The notes beneath the pieces were generated by a model. The model had not been told where the DNA came from. It ran no database searches and saw nothing but the letters and a program-made list of their open reading frames with translations. From Whitmania pigra (Eukaryota > Annelida > Clitellata > Hirudinida > Haemopidae), in the NCBI GenBank assembly GCA_021613335.1, contig JAJTWR010000299.1, positions 455,001 through 519,000 on the forward strand: 64,000 nt of DNA, read 5' to 3'. Every line of letters starts with the position of its first letter. Position 1 is the first letter of the stretch. This document shows positions 1 through 13,644 of the stretch, one piece after another. A program made the translations under genes and the position numbers.

Positions 1-3000
1 ACCTAATGTAAATGCTATGCATATATATATATTTATGTCGACAGCAGGCAATGATAATTATGGTAATTAATTAATTAAATGTGATTACATTTACTTGTTA
101 ACGATTCAAACAATAATATTAGTTATGTATTATTATAAATGCTCGACGGTGATTTATCAATAGCTTTAAAATATTACAACTCTATGATGTGGAACGACAA
201 AATACGAAAATAGCAGTTATTGTTCTTATCATTGATTTCGTTAAAATGATAATTTAATAATAAGTTATAAAATTATCCACCACTAATTGTTATTTATTAA
301 ATAATAATATTATATTTATATTTACTAACATATTATAATCGTTATTAAATCACTAATGAAATTTGGGAAAAACTTTTTACGGAACATTTAAGAGCGTTTT
401 CTTTAAAAGGAATTTCAAACAAATAGAATGAAATAGAATTTTTAATCAGAAAATAAATCATCTTCTTGCAATTGTTTCTTACAAATATTTACAGCAGAAT
501 TTCGCTTGAAAATTTTATTTCAATCTTTTATTGACAGCGAAGTTCCTATTTTCTGTTATAAATCATTTTTATTTCCACAATCCACAAAAATAATTTTGTT
601 TTATTGGAATAATATGGCTTGATAAATAAAAGAGGTTTGGATTAATTTCTACTCATCAATGTGGATCAAATGGATCACAATCATCATCAAATTGCTTTTA
701 TTCGATAAAGATAAAACGTAATTTCTAAATTGGAAATTTCAAATAATTTGACTTTTTGATACAATTGTCATTCATTTCCAGCCATTTTTAAACAGTTACA
801 AGTTAGTCAGTAACAATTAAAATCGTTTAAAATGCATAACGATAATAATATTATTAATAATGAAGTTAACAGATTATAATAAGTTTAAAAGATTATAATA
901 AATTTAAAAGATTATAATAAATTTAAAAGGTCTTAATAAATTTAAAGAATCATAATAAGTTTAAAAGTTCATAACCAATAGTGTAAAAAAAAGTAAAATA
1001 TTTTTAAGTGATAAAAATTTTTTTGTTTAAATTTACTTGACACCGATTGCCATTGTTTCTTGAGTCAACCGAAAATTTCAAATTTATTTCATGGAATTTT
1101 GTTTCTTAGATTTTCTTCTATTTGAAGCATTTTAATAATTCTTGAATTTATAAATTATTTAAACGTTCGAATAGTTAAGCAATAAAGTAAAGGAATACTT
1201 TATTAAATAGCTATTATTAATATTATTAATATTGTTATTGTTGATGTTAATGTTATTAATAATTTTAATATATTTGTATGTATTATTGAATAACTTCATC
1301 AACTGAATAAACATAATTTATTTTAAAATGATTACCAGTTTATCAATAATTTATTTATAAATTTCAAAAATGTCCTCCTATAAATAACGTATTTTCTACG
1401 TGTTTTGCCTGACCAAAGGCCTATCGTCTCAGAGGTGATTCGACCTAATGAATATTCATATTTTGGAAATTATGTTTCCATGGAAATATTCATAAACCAC
1501 GATTGATTGTCGTGTCTATCCACAACTTTAACGACCCATTAAACATCGTCAAACCTCGACGTCGTTATCATCATTATCATCACCATCATCATCATCACCG
1601 TCATTATCATCATCATCATCATCATCATTCCAAACTTCTAACATCCAGTCTAATGTCATTTACATTAAAAATCAAACGAACCTTGTAAAGATCGTTAAAG
1701 ATAAATTAATCCACCGCAAAAAAAATAGTAATTAGTTAATTAATTAATTTTAAATAATTAATTAATTTTTAAATAATAATTCTTTTAAATAAAGCAACTG
1801 AAACCTGTTAAAAACCAGTTGTTCAGTAATGTAATGTTGTCACGAGGCTGAATCGATGTTATATCGGTCCCCATGGAAACCAGCATGTCCTCAAAAGTGA
1901 GTCATTTGCGGGCGGAAAAGTCTAAAAAAGTTTCAGAGAGCAACAAGCCATGCAATGTTTGATGTATTGTATTATTAAATAACTTGGCGGTCTCTTCCTA
2001 CTTTATGAACTCTCTCGTCCGTTCTCTTGCCAGACGGCTTCACACGATTGTGATAATGATTTTCGTTGTTGATGTTGTTGTCGTTGTTATTATAGTTATA
2101 TAAGTATTATTGGTTAAACAAATATTGAACCATCAAAATATTGAAAGGTTATGCTGAATACAAATTTTTAAAATATTTAATTATAGATTAATAATAATCT
2201 GTAGTATTTAAAATAATAATATTATTAAAGGTCAAATAGTAGTAATTATTTCTTAGAATCACCCACACGTTTATTCAACTGTCAAGCTGAATATGATGAA
2301 TCAATTTTTTTATCGGTCATATTTTTTAAAAATTCCTGATTTCATTGCTGATTGTTCATAAAATTGATTTGAACTAAAATGTCAAATTGTTGTTCAAGTT
2401 GTGACCATGGAGAATATTATTAAGTAATATTATGATCACATTATATTATTGTTATGTAATAAGGTAATAAAACTATTTAATATATTTCAATTATTTTAAT
2501 CTAAATATTTAACTCTTTTTTCGATGTTTAATTACCATAAAATAAACTAAGTACTTAGTTATTTAATGTTGACACTATTAGCCACTAACAAGATATAAGT
2601 TTGTTAATAATTCGAAATATTTGTCTTTTCAGTACTTACAAGTGATGTAAATGTTGCTAATTACTATTATTAATTCATAAATTGACATCTCAGAATCTTT
2701 GCAACAAAAACCAAGACTTTCTTGGGAAAATAATATACTTTAATAAATATTTTAATAAAATGCGTTTATTTATATCTAAACTTATGCTTTATTATATTAT
2801 GATCCTGTTTATGTTTAAACTTCTTCTTTATAATTTCATACGAACTAAAATAACGATCGTCTGAGTTTTGAGGAGATTCTCGGTGGAATTCCAACGAAAT
2901 TATGACAAATGAATTCATTTATTTTCACAAATTATTATAAATGATGATCTCTAAAAAATGGATCTTTTTAAATCGATGGCAATCGTTGCGAAAGTTATTT

Positions 3001-6000
3001 TGTTTATGCAAATTTCAAAAATTTATAAATCATTTCCACAAGCGTACAACTTGCTGATAATCAAAGAGGCATGAACGTAATTCGGAACAAAATCCTCTAC
3101 AGACTCTGTTTAATTAAAAATCTTTGAGCAGAGTGTCCTTAAAATCCAATGTTTGTTTTCAAAAGTTGATTTCGAACTAACTTAAGAACTTTCAAGTGTT
3201 TCTGTAAAGTGTTGAATGGCAAGAATGTATTTAGTCGGATTAACTAAAGGCGCCTAACAAATTAACTATTATTAATTGATATTAAATTAACTATTATTGT
3301 TATTATTATCAAGTCCACCTCTCAGCAGAAGTACAGCGTTTAAATACAAGCTAAAAGGCAGTACTTTTTGTACTCTTGCCAAAGGATGTGAAAAATTATA
3401 CAGTTTCTTAAGGAGATACTAAATGCAATATTGGTTAAGAGAAGTAGGTTTAATGTGCCATTCCACATCACTCCTTCGTGAAACATTTGGCTTTGTTCCA
3501 AGAAGCATCAGACTTTGCGGCATCTTTGAATCTGATGCGAAATAAATTGTACAAAATGCTCTTTAAATTTCTCAAAAATATTAACTCAATGAATGACTTC
3601 ATTCCGACAAATTTAGCACAGGCCAGAATTGCCGATCGATGTACGTTCGTAACTGCAAGATCATAAGCAGATGAATTAATATTTTAATAATCATATTTAA
3701 CACCATAATATATTTTAGTCGCATTTCAGAAATTTATTTAACACTATTAATAACGCCAATCAATTTTTTTGTTATTCGATTAGATGAATTGTTTTTTTTT
3801 CAACAGTCCAATAATAAAATATAACCTAAATTTAGCACTGCTTCGGACGTTACGCCATTTTCGCCATTGTTGTTTTGATTCTAGAGGGATTCTTGAAATT
3901 ATGTTTCGACGCTTTCACATCATATCAGATTAAAAATACTTGCTATATATTTTCAGAGATTGTAATCTTCAGGAGAATTCAAATATGTAACATCTCGCAC
4001 CTCCATGGATTAATTCCTAAATTTGTTCTTAAACTATCAAACATGACATTAAATAATCAAACATTAGATAAAAAATCATCCTTTCTCTTTAAAATCTTTT
4101 AAATAGATCTTCCTCGCTTTTTAACGTGTCTGCTGCTATTCAAATAATCCTCACATTTTCAACTTAACCTGTTGATTTTTAGTTGCTGGAATACAACTCG
4201 ATGGTAAAGGATAGAAGAGGGGAGTTCAGAATCTGTAAACATTCAAGAAAAGTGTTTTAGAATTATGGACGCTGAGAATATTTCTAAGCTTAACAAAAGC
4301 AAACGAATGCTTGCATTTCTGTAGAAAATCTGAGCTATCCCATATAGAACGTAAAATCTTTTGACATTAGTAAAGTAAAAATTAAGTGCAGTTAAAGTTC
4401 ATTATTTGATTAAAGTTTTTAGGCGGGGCATTGTGACATATTAAAGTGTCTGAATTGCTCCATTAAGAGGAATTTAATGTTTTAAAATGGGTTGTAACTA
4501 TGGTTGTAATGAGTTTAAGTAGCTTAATTACATTCATTATTGTTGGCGATGCAAGATATTATTGGTCTACCATCCCAAACAGCACTATATCCAAGGGGCC
4601 TCCCTAAACTCCAAATCCCACCTCCGGGAAGGAATAATTCTACACCGGTTGAGAACTCTTGTCTTAAAGCATTCAGTTCAGCTAATTCAATCCATTGGTT
4701 TTCTTTTTAAAGGCGTACTCACCAACAAACGACAGGGTTGCCAATTGATCTCGAAACACGATAGAAATCCACAAGGGAATGAGCCATTCGAACAATCTGT
4801 AATCATAATCATACTACTTTGTATGGTTCAAAGTTTCAAAATGCATGGCTAAATAGCAATATTTAATTGTCGTCTTTTCAAAATGTCTTTAAATTGTCTA
4901 TCCAATGGGCTGTTTATCATCCTCAGAAATCTTCGAGACCTCTCCAGAGTGGATATTGAAGCCTTGGACTCCCAAAGGAAGCATAAAATTACTGGAAAAA
5001 AACAGGGCAATGGAGATTCTGTTGTCCATTTCTGTTCTCGTTTTGTCTCAGGACCGAGAAATAATGTGACCCCCGCACAAACGAGATGCCAGTCAGGTCG
5101 CTCGGAATGGATTGGAATCTAGCCGAGCTGACGCTGATGATAAAGGATGGAATGATGTCCGACTGATTTTTGGTTTCAATAAATTATTACAATTAGTACA
5201 AATTCTAGAATTCAGAATTAATTAAACAGGAAAATTATGCTAGTCGGATTTAAGTTTTAAAATCAAACTTTACGTTAGCATGCCACAAACTTACATTATT
5301 AATTAAATTCGATTAACTCTTACGTTACTTAGTCTCTTGTGTTCGTCACAGGGTTCTTAAGAAACAATAACATCAAGTAATCGTAATGCCATAGTTCGTA
5401 AGGTGATGTTGGAAAACATAATTGGTGTCAGATACCGACTGGCGAACAAATGAAAATGCTAAGAAAAACCATGTTTTAAATTATCTACAGTCGTAGATTA
5501 CCAGTCTAGTTATGTAAGTCTGTTAGATTGTAAACTATTGTAAAATATAAACTATGTATTGTTATCGTATCCATACCGTAAATTATGCAAGATAAACTTT
5601 AAAAATTAACGGGAATTATAATCATTTTAAAATATGTACACTCCTCATTCCGCCAAGCGGTGTTCAAATTTCGAATGATTTTCATTTTCATTATTCAAAT
5701 CCAATCTCAAACGTATCGCGTCGTTTCTATTTGCCGAATTTATTGTAAATCTTTTAAATCGAAAGTTCCCTTAGTTGACCTTCGGAGATGCAGCAGTTGA
5801 CCTTTGGGGTCAGTTTCCGTCTCTTCCAATAAATTTGAATTGGAAATTATGATGTACTAAGCCACGACTCAAACAGGGAATTGGTTTCAAATCATATTTT
5901 AATCAATCACTCTCTCAATTATTAGAAAAAAAAATAATATGCTAATAAAGTTTAATTCGGTCAAACATCTCAGGTGGCATCAGAAAAATTTCTGTTGGGC

Positions 6001-6355
6001 CAATCTTCGTTCCAATAAAAGAAAGGCGGAAGTCCAGACACGCCCATCGTTAGATATTTGTTTGGTCAAAGTTTATTTTATTAAATGAGTCGTTAAACAA
6101 TTACTACTGCTTTGAATGGATCTCGTTCAACGGCATTCAACGAGTGTGCATCTCAACGAGGAATCCGACACCGTAAGTTCGATTCGTGAATTGTGAATCT
6201 GTTTTAACGGTTTCGTTAGACAATTTCAAATCTAGCGGTTACAATCGGGGATCGCTTGCAGTCATTTGCATGCAACCAACCACGCTAAGTAGCAAACTCT
6301 TAGCCCGCTCGGCGACATACGCGCATCAAATTAGAGGCGCGTAGAGCAGAGTTGT
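1..6355. other. gene-poor AT-rich intergenic region
   Basis: No open frame here looks like a known protein family and I see no convincing exon with splice signals. The frames present are short and of low complexity. The only clear structure is the TCA-type microsatellite at about 1565-1628. The last 250 bases (about 6100-6355) are noticeably richer in CpG and GC than the rest and lie just upstream of the duplicated aquaporin block, so they probably contain the promoter of aquaporin copy 1 (inference). Confidence 0.5.
1565..1628. repeat. TCA/ATC trinucleotide microsatellite
   Basis: An imperfect run of tcatcatca with occasional substitutions. In one frame it reads as polyhistidine, which is a by-product of the repeat and not evidence for a gene. 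Confidence 0.9.
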
Positions 6356-6609
6356 GATGATATTAGGACACTTGAGACTCGGCAGAGAGAAATAATTAAC
6401 ATTTTTTAACTGAACGAGTTCAATTTAAGAGCCAGTCGCGGACCTAGCTTCCTCGCCAGGAGTTTAGGAGTTTAGCCTTTGCTCATCACCTGTGATTGGA
6501 AAGGGCTAATAATATCAAAGTTAGAAGATCTTTTGGTTTGTATTGCAATGCTTACTCAAATGTATTCAAGCGGCAGTTTGATATAAAAAGAGATTTTTAT
6601 CGACTGCAG

Positions 6610-8559
6610 ATGGAAGGTTGCCTGACTGTTATAATGAACAGAAACATCGAAGAATTCAAAAGCCCAATCTTCTGGAGAGCCGTCTTCTCCGAATTTGCTG
6701 GAACATTCCTCCTGATTTTCTTGGGATGCTTTTCCATCATCGATTGGTATCCAGAGGCAAAGAACCCCCCATCTCTCGTCCAGATAGCTCTGTGCTTTGG
6801 TCTCGTCATCACCGTTCTTGCCAGTGCTATCGGAAGCGTTAGCGGTTGCAACATCAACCCAGCAGTGACAATCGCCATGCTCGTCACCAGAAAGATGTGC
6901 CTCGGACGCGCTATCGTGTACATGATTTCCCAGTGTCTCGGCGCCATCGCTGGAGCACGCCTTCTTGCTCAGATGATTCCAGAGCATCTGAGAGGAAATG
7001 TGGCTGCAGTGGAGCTGCCAAAATTCGTCGAACCAGCTAACGCCATGCTGATGGAGGTCTTTTTGACCTTCATGCTCGTCCTGTCTGTTTTTGCTGCTTG
7101 TGATGAAGGCAAGCCAGAGTTTAGGAGCTCAGGACCCCTTATGATTGGCCTCAGTGTCACAGCAGGAGCTTTTGCTGCAGTATGATTTTCTTTCTTTCTT
7201 TGATAACCTACATCAGTGCGAGATAATACGATCTAAGGTAATCTAGTAGGCTGTCTGGCATTAAAATAATTCTCCAGGTAGGCTGAATAAATAAATTCTT
7301 GAAATGATTTCGATTTTCTAAAAAATTTGTTTGTTATAAAATCAGCGCTTTTATAAAGTTGATTTTAATTCAAGGGTGCCTACACCGGTGGATGCATGAA
7401 CCCCGCTAGAGCCCTTGGACCGGCCGTTGTTGCTAATTATTGGGAACATCACTGGGTTATTTGAATTATTCATTATTTTTTTGCAAAATTTAAATCTTTT
7501 TCTACGAGCTAAAATGTTTGCTAAATCAATTACAATAATCGCATAATTAATTAGTGTAACTATCTAAGTAATACTTGATATCCGTTGTACTACTTAGAGT
7601 AAAATTTAATGACCTTTGAAATTTTGTCCACATATTTATTGTAGAAGTTTCTTATCTCGCAAGGCACTTGTGAAACATTCTGTTCAATTTTATTTACCCC
7701 TGTCTGCCTATACACAACCTTTTGTCACGCTTTAGGATCTTAGTTCTTTAGATAAATTTCAATTTTACAATCGAAGTTATTTTCTATTTAATTATTCGCA
7801 ACCTCTTAATCTTTTAAACACATTTAACACAGGAGTGTTTAGCACACTGTGTTCTTCATCTTCTCATGTCTAACACTTCGTAATTGATTAGGTTAGAACA
7901 ATCTTTGATTTTTTTTAATTAATTTTTTCTGCCCTTCAAAATGTTTCCTACTTGGCCGCATCAGACGTGCGAAACACAAACAAAAACATGATGTCGTTTA
8001 AGTACTTTCATCTGAGATAATTTCGAAATCACTGGACTCTTGACTTTATTGCCAATGTTGGGTGAAAAATTCTCCTTTATTCTCTATTTATTAGGATACT
8101 TTAGACGGCCATAAAAACTCTATTAACAGTTTCAGATGTACCTTTGATTTTTTAAATTAATTTTTTCTGCCCTTCAAAATGTTTCCTACTTGGTCCCTTC
8201 ATACGAGCGAAACACAAACAAAAGCACGCTGTCATGTGAGATCATTTCGAAAACACTGGACTCTTGACTTTGTTGTCAATGTTGGGTGAAACTAGTGAAA
8301 AATTTTCCTTTATTCTCGGGATTTTAGACACCCATAAAAATTCTGTTAACAATTTCAGATCTACTGGTGTGGACCCATGCTCGGAGGTGTTATTGCAGGC
8401 CTTCTGTACGATCTACTCTTCGACACAGGGGCATCCGTCAGAAAGTTCAAGAACCTTCTGACAAACGTCTCCTACGATCCCAAAAGCTCCAGCAAACCTC
8501 AGGTCAATGTCGTTGATGTTCAAGGAACTCTCGAGGAAGTGAAACCACTCAACAATTAA
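6610..8559 (+). CDS. aquaporin, copy 1 (intact)
   Basis: Membrane channel of the MIP family. Three exons with canonical splice sites: 6610-7179, 7375-7455 and 8359-8559, all phase 0, giving 283 residues, normal for the family. The ATG at 6610 is the first in-frame one; 6634 is an alternative. The first NPA box lies in [10 protein letters not shown] and the second in [12 protein letters not shown], with the conserved pore arginine after it. Six hydrophobic segments are visible. A gapless alignment of the loop E region to human AQP1 places Ala where AQP1 has the filter His180 and Gly where it has Cys189, with Phe56 and Arg195 retained. The filter would then be F-A-G-R, resembling wider glycerol- or urea-permeable channels rather than strict water channels (inference). 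A cysteine directly precedes the first NIN motif. Exon 3 encodes the last helix and a charged cytoplasmic tail. Confidence 0.93.
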
Positions 8560-10447
8560 ACTCTCGATTTGTTTCGTGTTTTGTATCGTAAAATGATGCT
8601 TTCCTTGAATGAAATTGTTGATGTCAACTGTTGTTGATGGGGCTGAAATGTATTTTTCGTTTCTTTTGAAATGAAAATTTAGCTTGTGAGTTAGTTATTA
8701 ATAGTTTTCATTTGGATATTCATTTCTTCGACAGTTTGCCACAATAGTGCAAATAGTAAAAAATAGTAAAAGCTTAAATAAACAACACCTAAAGTGATGT
8801 CTGTGATTCTAACTTGAGAAGTTTTCAATATTTTGGTCTTAAGTTAATTGAATTGAAACATGGGGTGCAAGTCGTGGCAAGCATATTTTTGCCCGAAGAA
8901 AAGCCAAAAAATGTCATTATAAAACTGAAAATATAATTACAAAAAGATTTATTATATTCTAATTGTGCCATTGCGTTTGCGATTTTCAAATACTAGTAAT
9001 AATATTTCTTATCATGTCATGTTAATTGAATGCGATTTGTTTAAACGATCATGATCTAAAAACAAAAAGTCGTAATAAATCATTGATCAAATTGATCAAC
9101 TTCTAAAATACTTCAAAGTCCGTTTGCCAATTCCAAGGACAACCTGGGGCAATTAAAAGTCCCGGATTTTATTCATGCATTTTATAGATTGCTAATCAGT
9201 AAAACTTAACGGCTAATCATTTGTTAACTCATTTGGTGGCCAATCAGTCAAAATATAAATTTCTCCAATTGTTTGTATCATGCCATTGTATGGTAGCACT
9301 TTCATAATTTTATGATTTTATTAACTGTTAATCTGAAGATGTCGATAAATATCTTTAATCCTTATCAAAATTGTTTTATTCTGAAGAATCGATGTTAACT
9401 TCCTTATGAAACTTCGCATGAGTTTTCAGTTTTATGAAACATAAATTTCGGACCCCTATGCATAGCGGCCATGGGCAAAATTTATGACAATTTGGCAATG
9501 GAAAGCAGGAAAAATTTTTACATTTTTTAAAAATTGATTTTTCCCCTGTTTCTGCCGAAAATTTTATATTTAATGATTATTACTTAATTAATTTGTGTTA
9601 TTTCTTAAAAGTTCTTTCTTCAATCATTCCACTTCTCCATAGTTATGATCTCTCTTGAACCTCTCTTGTAAATGTGTCAACCGACACCTCCCTACTTTTC
9701 TTCTTTAAAACAGCTTTTGTTTGGGGAAAGTTTTTTTGAGTTCAAAGTACGCCACCGTAGGAGTCTTTTATGACTTTCAAATTAATTAACAAACTTATGA
9801 AATGAAGGATGTTGTTTATAACCATTACTTGATGCTAATCATTTGTACAACGCATTGTGCATTGTATATCTTATTGTGATGATGATGATTATGAGGACGT
9901 TGATGTTTTCCAGTGACTATTATGAAGCAGCTTGAGATACAGCTGTTAATTTAAAAGTGCAAATCATTAAAATTGACAGAAGCAGTTCAATAATCGCCGA
10001 TGAAACTCATTAAAATGAACAGAACTTGCAAGGTAAAATTTTAATTTGAAATCGACCAAATAGCTATGAAACAGTGTGACTCGTCTGGTCTGTGGGAGTG
10101 GGGTTGCTGTGGGTTTATAAAATGGAAAGGACCTAAGGGCATGCTGTTGTTGTTCAAAGTTTCTTAGTTGAGCAGGTTGATAAATTTGAATGTATTTATT
10201 CAAATATTTATTAATTGTAGTTCTTGTTCTGTCAGAAAGGTTTATTTAACTTGTACTTCTCTATTTGGGATTTCGAAGCAGTTTTTGGGAGTAGTTCGCA
10301 AGATTTCTTTCAGAGTGGAAATGTTGTTTTATTTTTATCATTATTATTACGATTTAAGTAATTGTTATCGCTAAATATGTAATTTTATTAATTATTTATT
10401 TTTAAGCGCGTATTTTAATTAAATTTCTGTTGGCATTGCAGAAAATC
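8560..10447. other. 3' flank of aquaporin copy 1 and spacer
   Basis: I see no coding sequence. A candidate polyadenylation signal (AATAAA) lies near 8777. The segment up to 9816 is repeated at about 27960-29189. 9817-10447, probably containing the promoter of the antistasin-like gene, is absent from unit 2. Confidence 0.5.
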
Positions 10448-11649
10448 ATGAAAGCTATCGTTCTGTGCTACTTCGTCGTTGCTCTTTTGATAGTGTCTTC
10501 TCAGGAGGAAGGTGAATAACATGACATAACATTAATTTTTAGTGGTTTAAGGAGACTAATAAATAAACATAAATCACTCCTACTTTTTAAATCAATATCC
10601 AAATTTCGATAGTCGTATTTTAAATACTTTTATCGAATGAATTGTTAATGCATTGCATTTGTGTACCTTTAATTGAATTTGTCTGCAATATTAATTTAAT
10701 TAAAAAATGAATTATTTAATTTTCATCCTTTCAGGTGAACTTTGAATGATAATTTAGAGTTTTTGAGTCCAACTGTTTCCCCGTAAATAGATTGCATTTT
10801 AGAATATTAGGAATTTTTAGAATTATTTAGATCACTTAATTAAGTTATTTTCTTTCAGAATGCGCACAAGTCCGCTGCAGTGTAGCGTGTCACTTTGGCT
10901 TCAAGAGAGATGAGAATGGATGCAACACGTGCATTTGCGCAGAAGATGATGGAAGTAAATAATATTAACAATAATTATATTAAACAGTAGTAATATTAAC
11001 TATTAAATAACATTAACAATTATTATATTAAACTATATTATATAAAATAATATTAACAATTATTAAGTATTATTGACAATTATTAGACTGTGACGAAGCT
11101 GTGAGCAAATTAAGTCTTTAGAATGAATTCATTTGGGATTTATTTGTCTAATGATATTTGTGTAATCATTTACATAATTATAATTTAGCTTAATAGTTTG
11201 ACAATTAAAACTAATTAATCAATTTCGTATTCATTTAAGGTGTTACACCATGCGGGGTGAGTGATAATTATCTAAAGTTATTTCTCCACTTTTAATACCG
11301 AGACGAAATGTTTTCATTATTTTTAGTAAACGTGTTATTAACATTGTTCTATAAGCATTAATGACAATATTTCACTTTATCATTGCATTCCGATACCTAA
11401 AAATAATTCATTCATCACACAGGCGGAACAGTGTTCTGGAGCACAAGTTTGCAGGGATGAAGCATGCGGTTGCAATTTATTTGTTCATTCTCAATTTTCA
11501 CACGATTATAAATTTATTGCATGAATTTATTTTTGCCTTCAGAGTGTCCCTTGATGCGTTGCAGAATCAGGTGTCAGTTCGGCTTCAAGAAAGACAGGAA
11601 TGGATGCGAATATCCCTGCATTTGCGCAGAAATGCCTGAGCAAGGATGA
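10448..11649 (+). CDS. secreted two-domain antistasin-like protein
   Basis: Five exons with GT-AG introns: 10448-10511, 10859-10954, 11240-11256 (17-nt microexon), 11423-11468 and 11543-11649, giving 109 residues. Exon 1 encodes a signal peptide (hydrophobic core after MKAIVLC). Exon 2 is a six-cysteine antistasin domain with [10 protein letters not shown] and a CIC end. Exons 3-4 form a short cysteine-bearing linker. Exon 5 is a second antistasin domain with [10 protein letters not shown] and CIC. Antistasins are serine-protease inhibitors known from leech saliva (anticoagulants) and also from cnidarians and other annelids with non-salivary roles; the sequence does not say which role applies. 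Phases agree at every junction. The corresponding gene in unit 2 is broken (29493-29900). Confidence 0.85.
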
Positions 11650-12004
11650 AGATGTTCCAGTCTGTTGGAAGGAGTCCAGAAGAATTTGGATCAGTTCAGA
11701 ATGTGTGAACATTCAATTTAGAGATTAATTTAGTAACCCATAAATTTGACCCACAAATAAATGTCTTGCTTGGCATTGAACTTAACTTTCAACAAAATAT
11801 GTTTTTATTCAAAACAATTTAAATGTTTTGGTTCAAACGGTTTATTTGAATTTATTTAATGCTTTCGCTTTTTGTTTTTTCTGTGTTTGTTTGCTTGTTT
11901 ATTTGATTCAATAAATTCATAAACCACTTAAAAAAATAAATAAGAATGTTTTGAGAAATATTTACACCTGATCAAATGATCTCTCCTGAATAAAACTTAC
12001 AGTT

Positions 12005-13434
12005 GAAGACTACACCGAAAGAACGGACATAGTCACAGTTTTTCACTTTTGAGTAAATCGAAATTTTAACTTTGAAGACTTTTTTCAGCAAAATCAATTA
12101 TTAAATAAAACATGTTATATTTTTTTCTGATTGAGAGGTAAAAAAAATTTTCAAGACCTAAATGTGTAACACATTAACACAAGAAAAATTTTCCTGGAGG
12201 AACTTAAATTTGGACTTCGCCCGTTCTCCCAAATTTTGATGATTTCTTTTTTATTTTTCAATAAATAAAAGCCAAAAACAAAATCAAATCATCTAATACA
12301 AATGACTAATCAAAACAGTAATAAAATAAAATAAAAACTAGAGTATTTCATTGTTTTAGCAATTATGTTTTGAAAAAAAAATCCTTTTAATGCAATGCTT
12401 GTTAGGTTTAAAAGTTACTCAGAATCATCACTACTTTCTATCAGATGCAACTGATCAACTGCATCCCCATCGTGATACAAACTAGCAAAAAAGTTCTGAC
12501 TGGTTTCTCTGTTGCAAAAATTCTTTAAAACCTGCAAATCTTTGAACTTTGGTATGCTCAAGGGGATAGCTTTATCATACAACTGAGCAGGTTGTCCCTT
12601 AGTGATTGCATTTTCAACATTTTGTCGTTTTTTTCCTCTGATAGCAATAACTGCACTTTCAAATGGACCATTCCAATTGTTTCTATATTCTACTATCATT
12701 GACTTTTTAATGTCTATGACTAATTCCTTGACAGAACAATAGGAATATTGTATTCATAACTGTAACCATTTGGTGATGAAACTTGTGAACTGGTTCTTGG
12801 ACGACGTCTTTTTATTGGTTTAAATGTTGATCATTGTACTTATGTATGAATCCTGTTCATCTTTACTAGACATCCCATTAAATTGATTCACAAGGTTCTT
12901 CCTTTCTTCTGTTGTTGTCATCTCAAAACATTTATATCGAATACATTTACAATCTTCACCCACTTGATGGTTTGATAATCTCTGTTTTTTTCAAACATTC
13001 AGATTTGCTTTCAAGTTTTCTCTTCTTTTTTTTTGGTTTTTCAGTTAATTGAGGATTGCAGATTGCATCCGCCATGTTCATAAAACAAACTAAAGACTTA
13101 TCACAAACTCTTAATAATAAAGTAATGCTTAAAATGTATGATAACCGAAACGAATGCTAAAGTAAACAAAACGAACGAGAAATATTCCAATTCGCTGATT
13201 TACGTCACGTGATTAGACGTATGTGACTATGCTCGTTTTTACAGTGGAGACTTGTGACATCTCCCGTTCTTTCAAAGGCTAGACTATTTTCTTCCTTGAA
13301 TCATTTGTGACTGAGCCCGTTTTTCTGGTTGATGTTTTGATAGACTGAAGATAATAAAATAGAGTATAAGCCAAGATGAAAATCTCAATTTTTTTTCAAA
13401 ATGTGACTATGCCCGTTCTTTCGGTGTAGTCTTC
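12005..13434. mobile_element. DNA transposon with 33-bp TIRs, unclassified, unit 1 only
   Basis: Left TIR (12005-12037, beginning GAAGACTACACCGAAAGAAC) and right TIR (13402-13434, inverted) match over 33 bases with one mismatch. AGTT flanks both ends (12001-12004 and 13435-13438). Unit 2 has a single AGTT at the same place with no element, giving an empty site and a 4-bp target duplication. Parts of the TIR motif recur internally near 13200-13290. Minus-strand coding remnants remain: a Lys-rich segment starting MADAICNPQL near 13075, and an open frame at 12699-12415 ending in acidic residues. No DDE catalytic region is recognisable, so the element is probably non-autonomous or decayed. I cannot place the superfamily. 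Confidence 0.9.
12415..12699 (-). pseudogene. remnant transposon ORF, unknown superfamily
   Basis: A 94-residue frame lies inside the TIR element. It has a basic stretch (RGKKRQN), a central KGQPAQLYDKAIPLS segment and an acidic tail ending SSDDSE. The position suggests a transposase-associated or C-terminal fragment. I do not recognise a catalytic domain. Upstream minus-strand sequence (about 13075-12990) has a second short Lys-rich start region with a stop between, so the original protein is broken. Confidence 0.5.
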
Positions 13435-13644
13435 AGTTTTCATTTTAATATCAACATACGATGAATGTCATTTTAAACAGGAGCTCAGATATATCCATTC
13501 CAAAGCTTCAAAATTGTCAAGTTTTAAATAAAAAAACTTAAATATGACCTCAGATATACAATGATAGTGAATCATAATTGCCTATTATTTTTGCCTGGAA
13601 TAAAAAATACATGGATTTTAAACATTTACACGTATTGTGCATAA

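Noticed and set aside
1503..1688. His-rich open frame
   Set aside because: Produced by the TCA microsatellite; no start context, splice signals or family similarity.
4562..5122. Two open frames of 79-96 residues
   Set aside because: Compositionally unremarkable, no similarity recognised and no conserved counterpart in the window.
6556..7160. Long minus-strand frames across the aquaporin exons (also at 23532-24125)
   Set aside because: Antisense and shifted-frame shadows of a strongly biased coding exon; present in both copies only because the copies are nearly identical.
11361..11639. 92-residue frame across antistasin exons 4-5 (also 29612-29890)
   Set aside because: Reads the antistasin exon in the wrong frame and through an intron; loses all cysteines of the domain.
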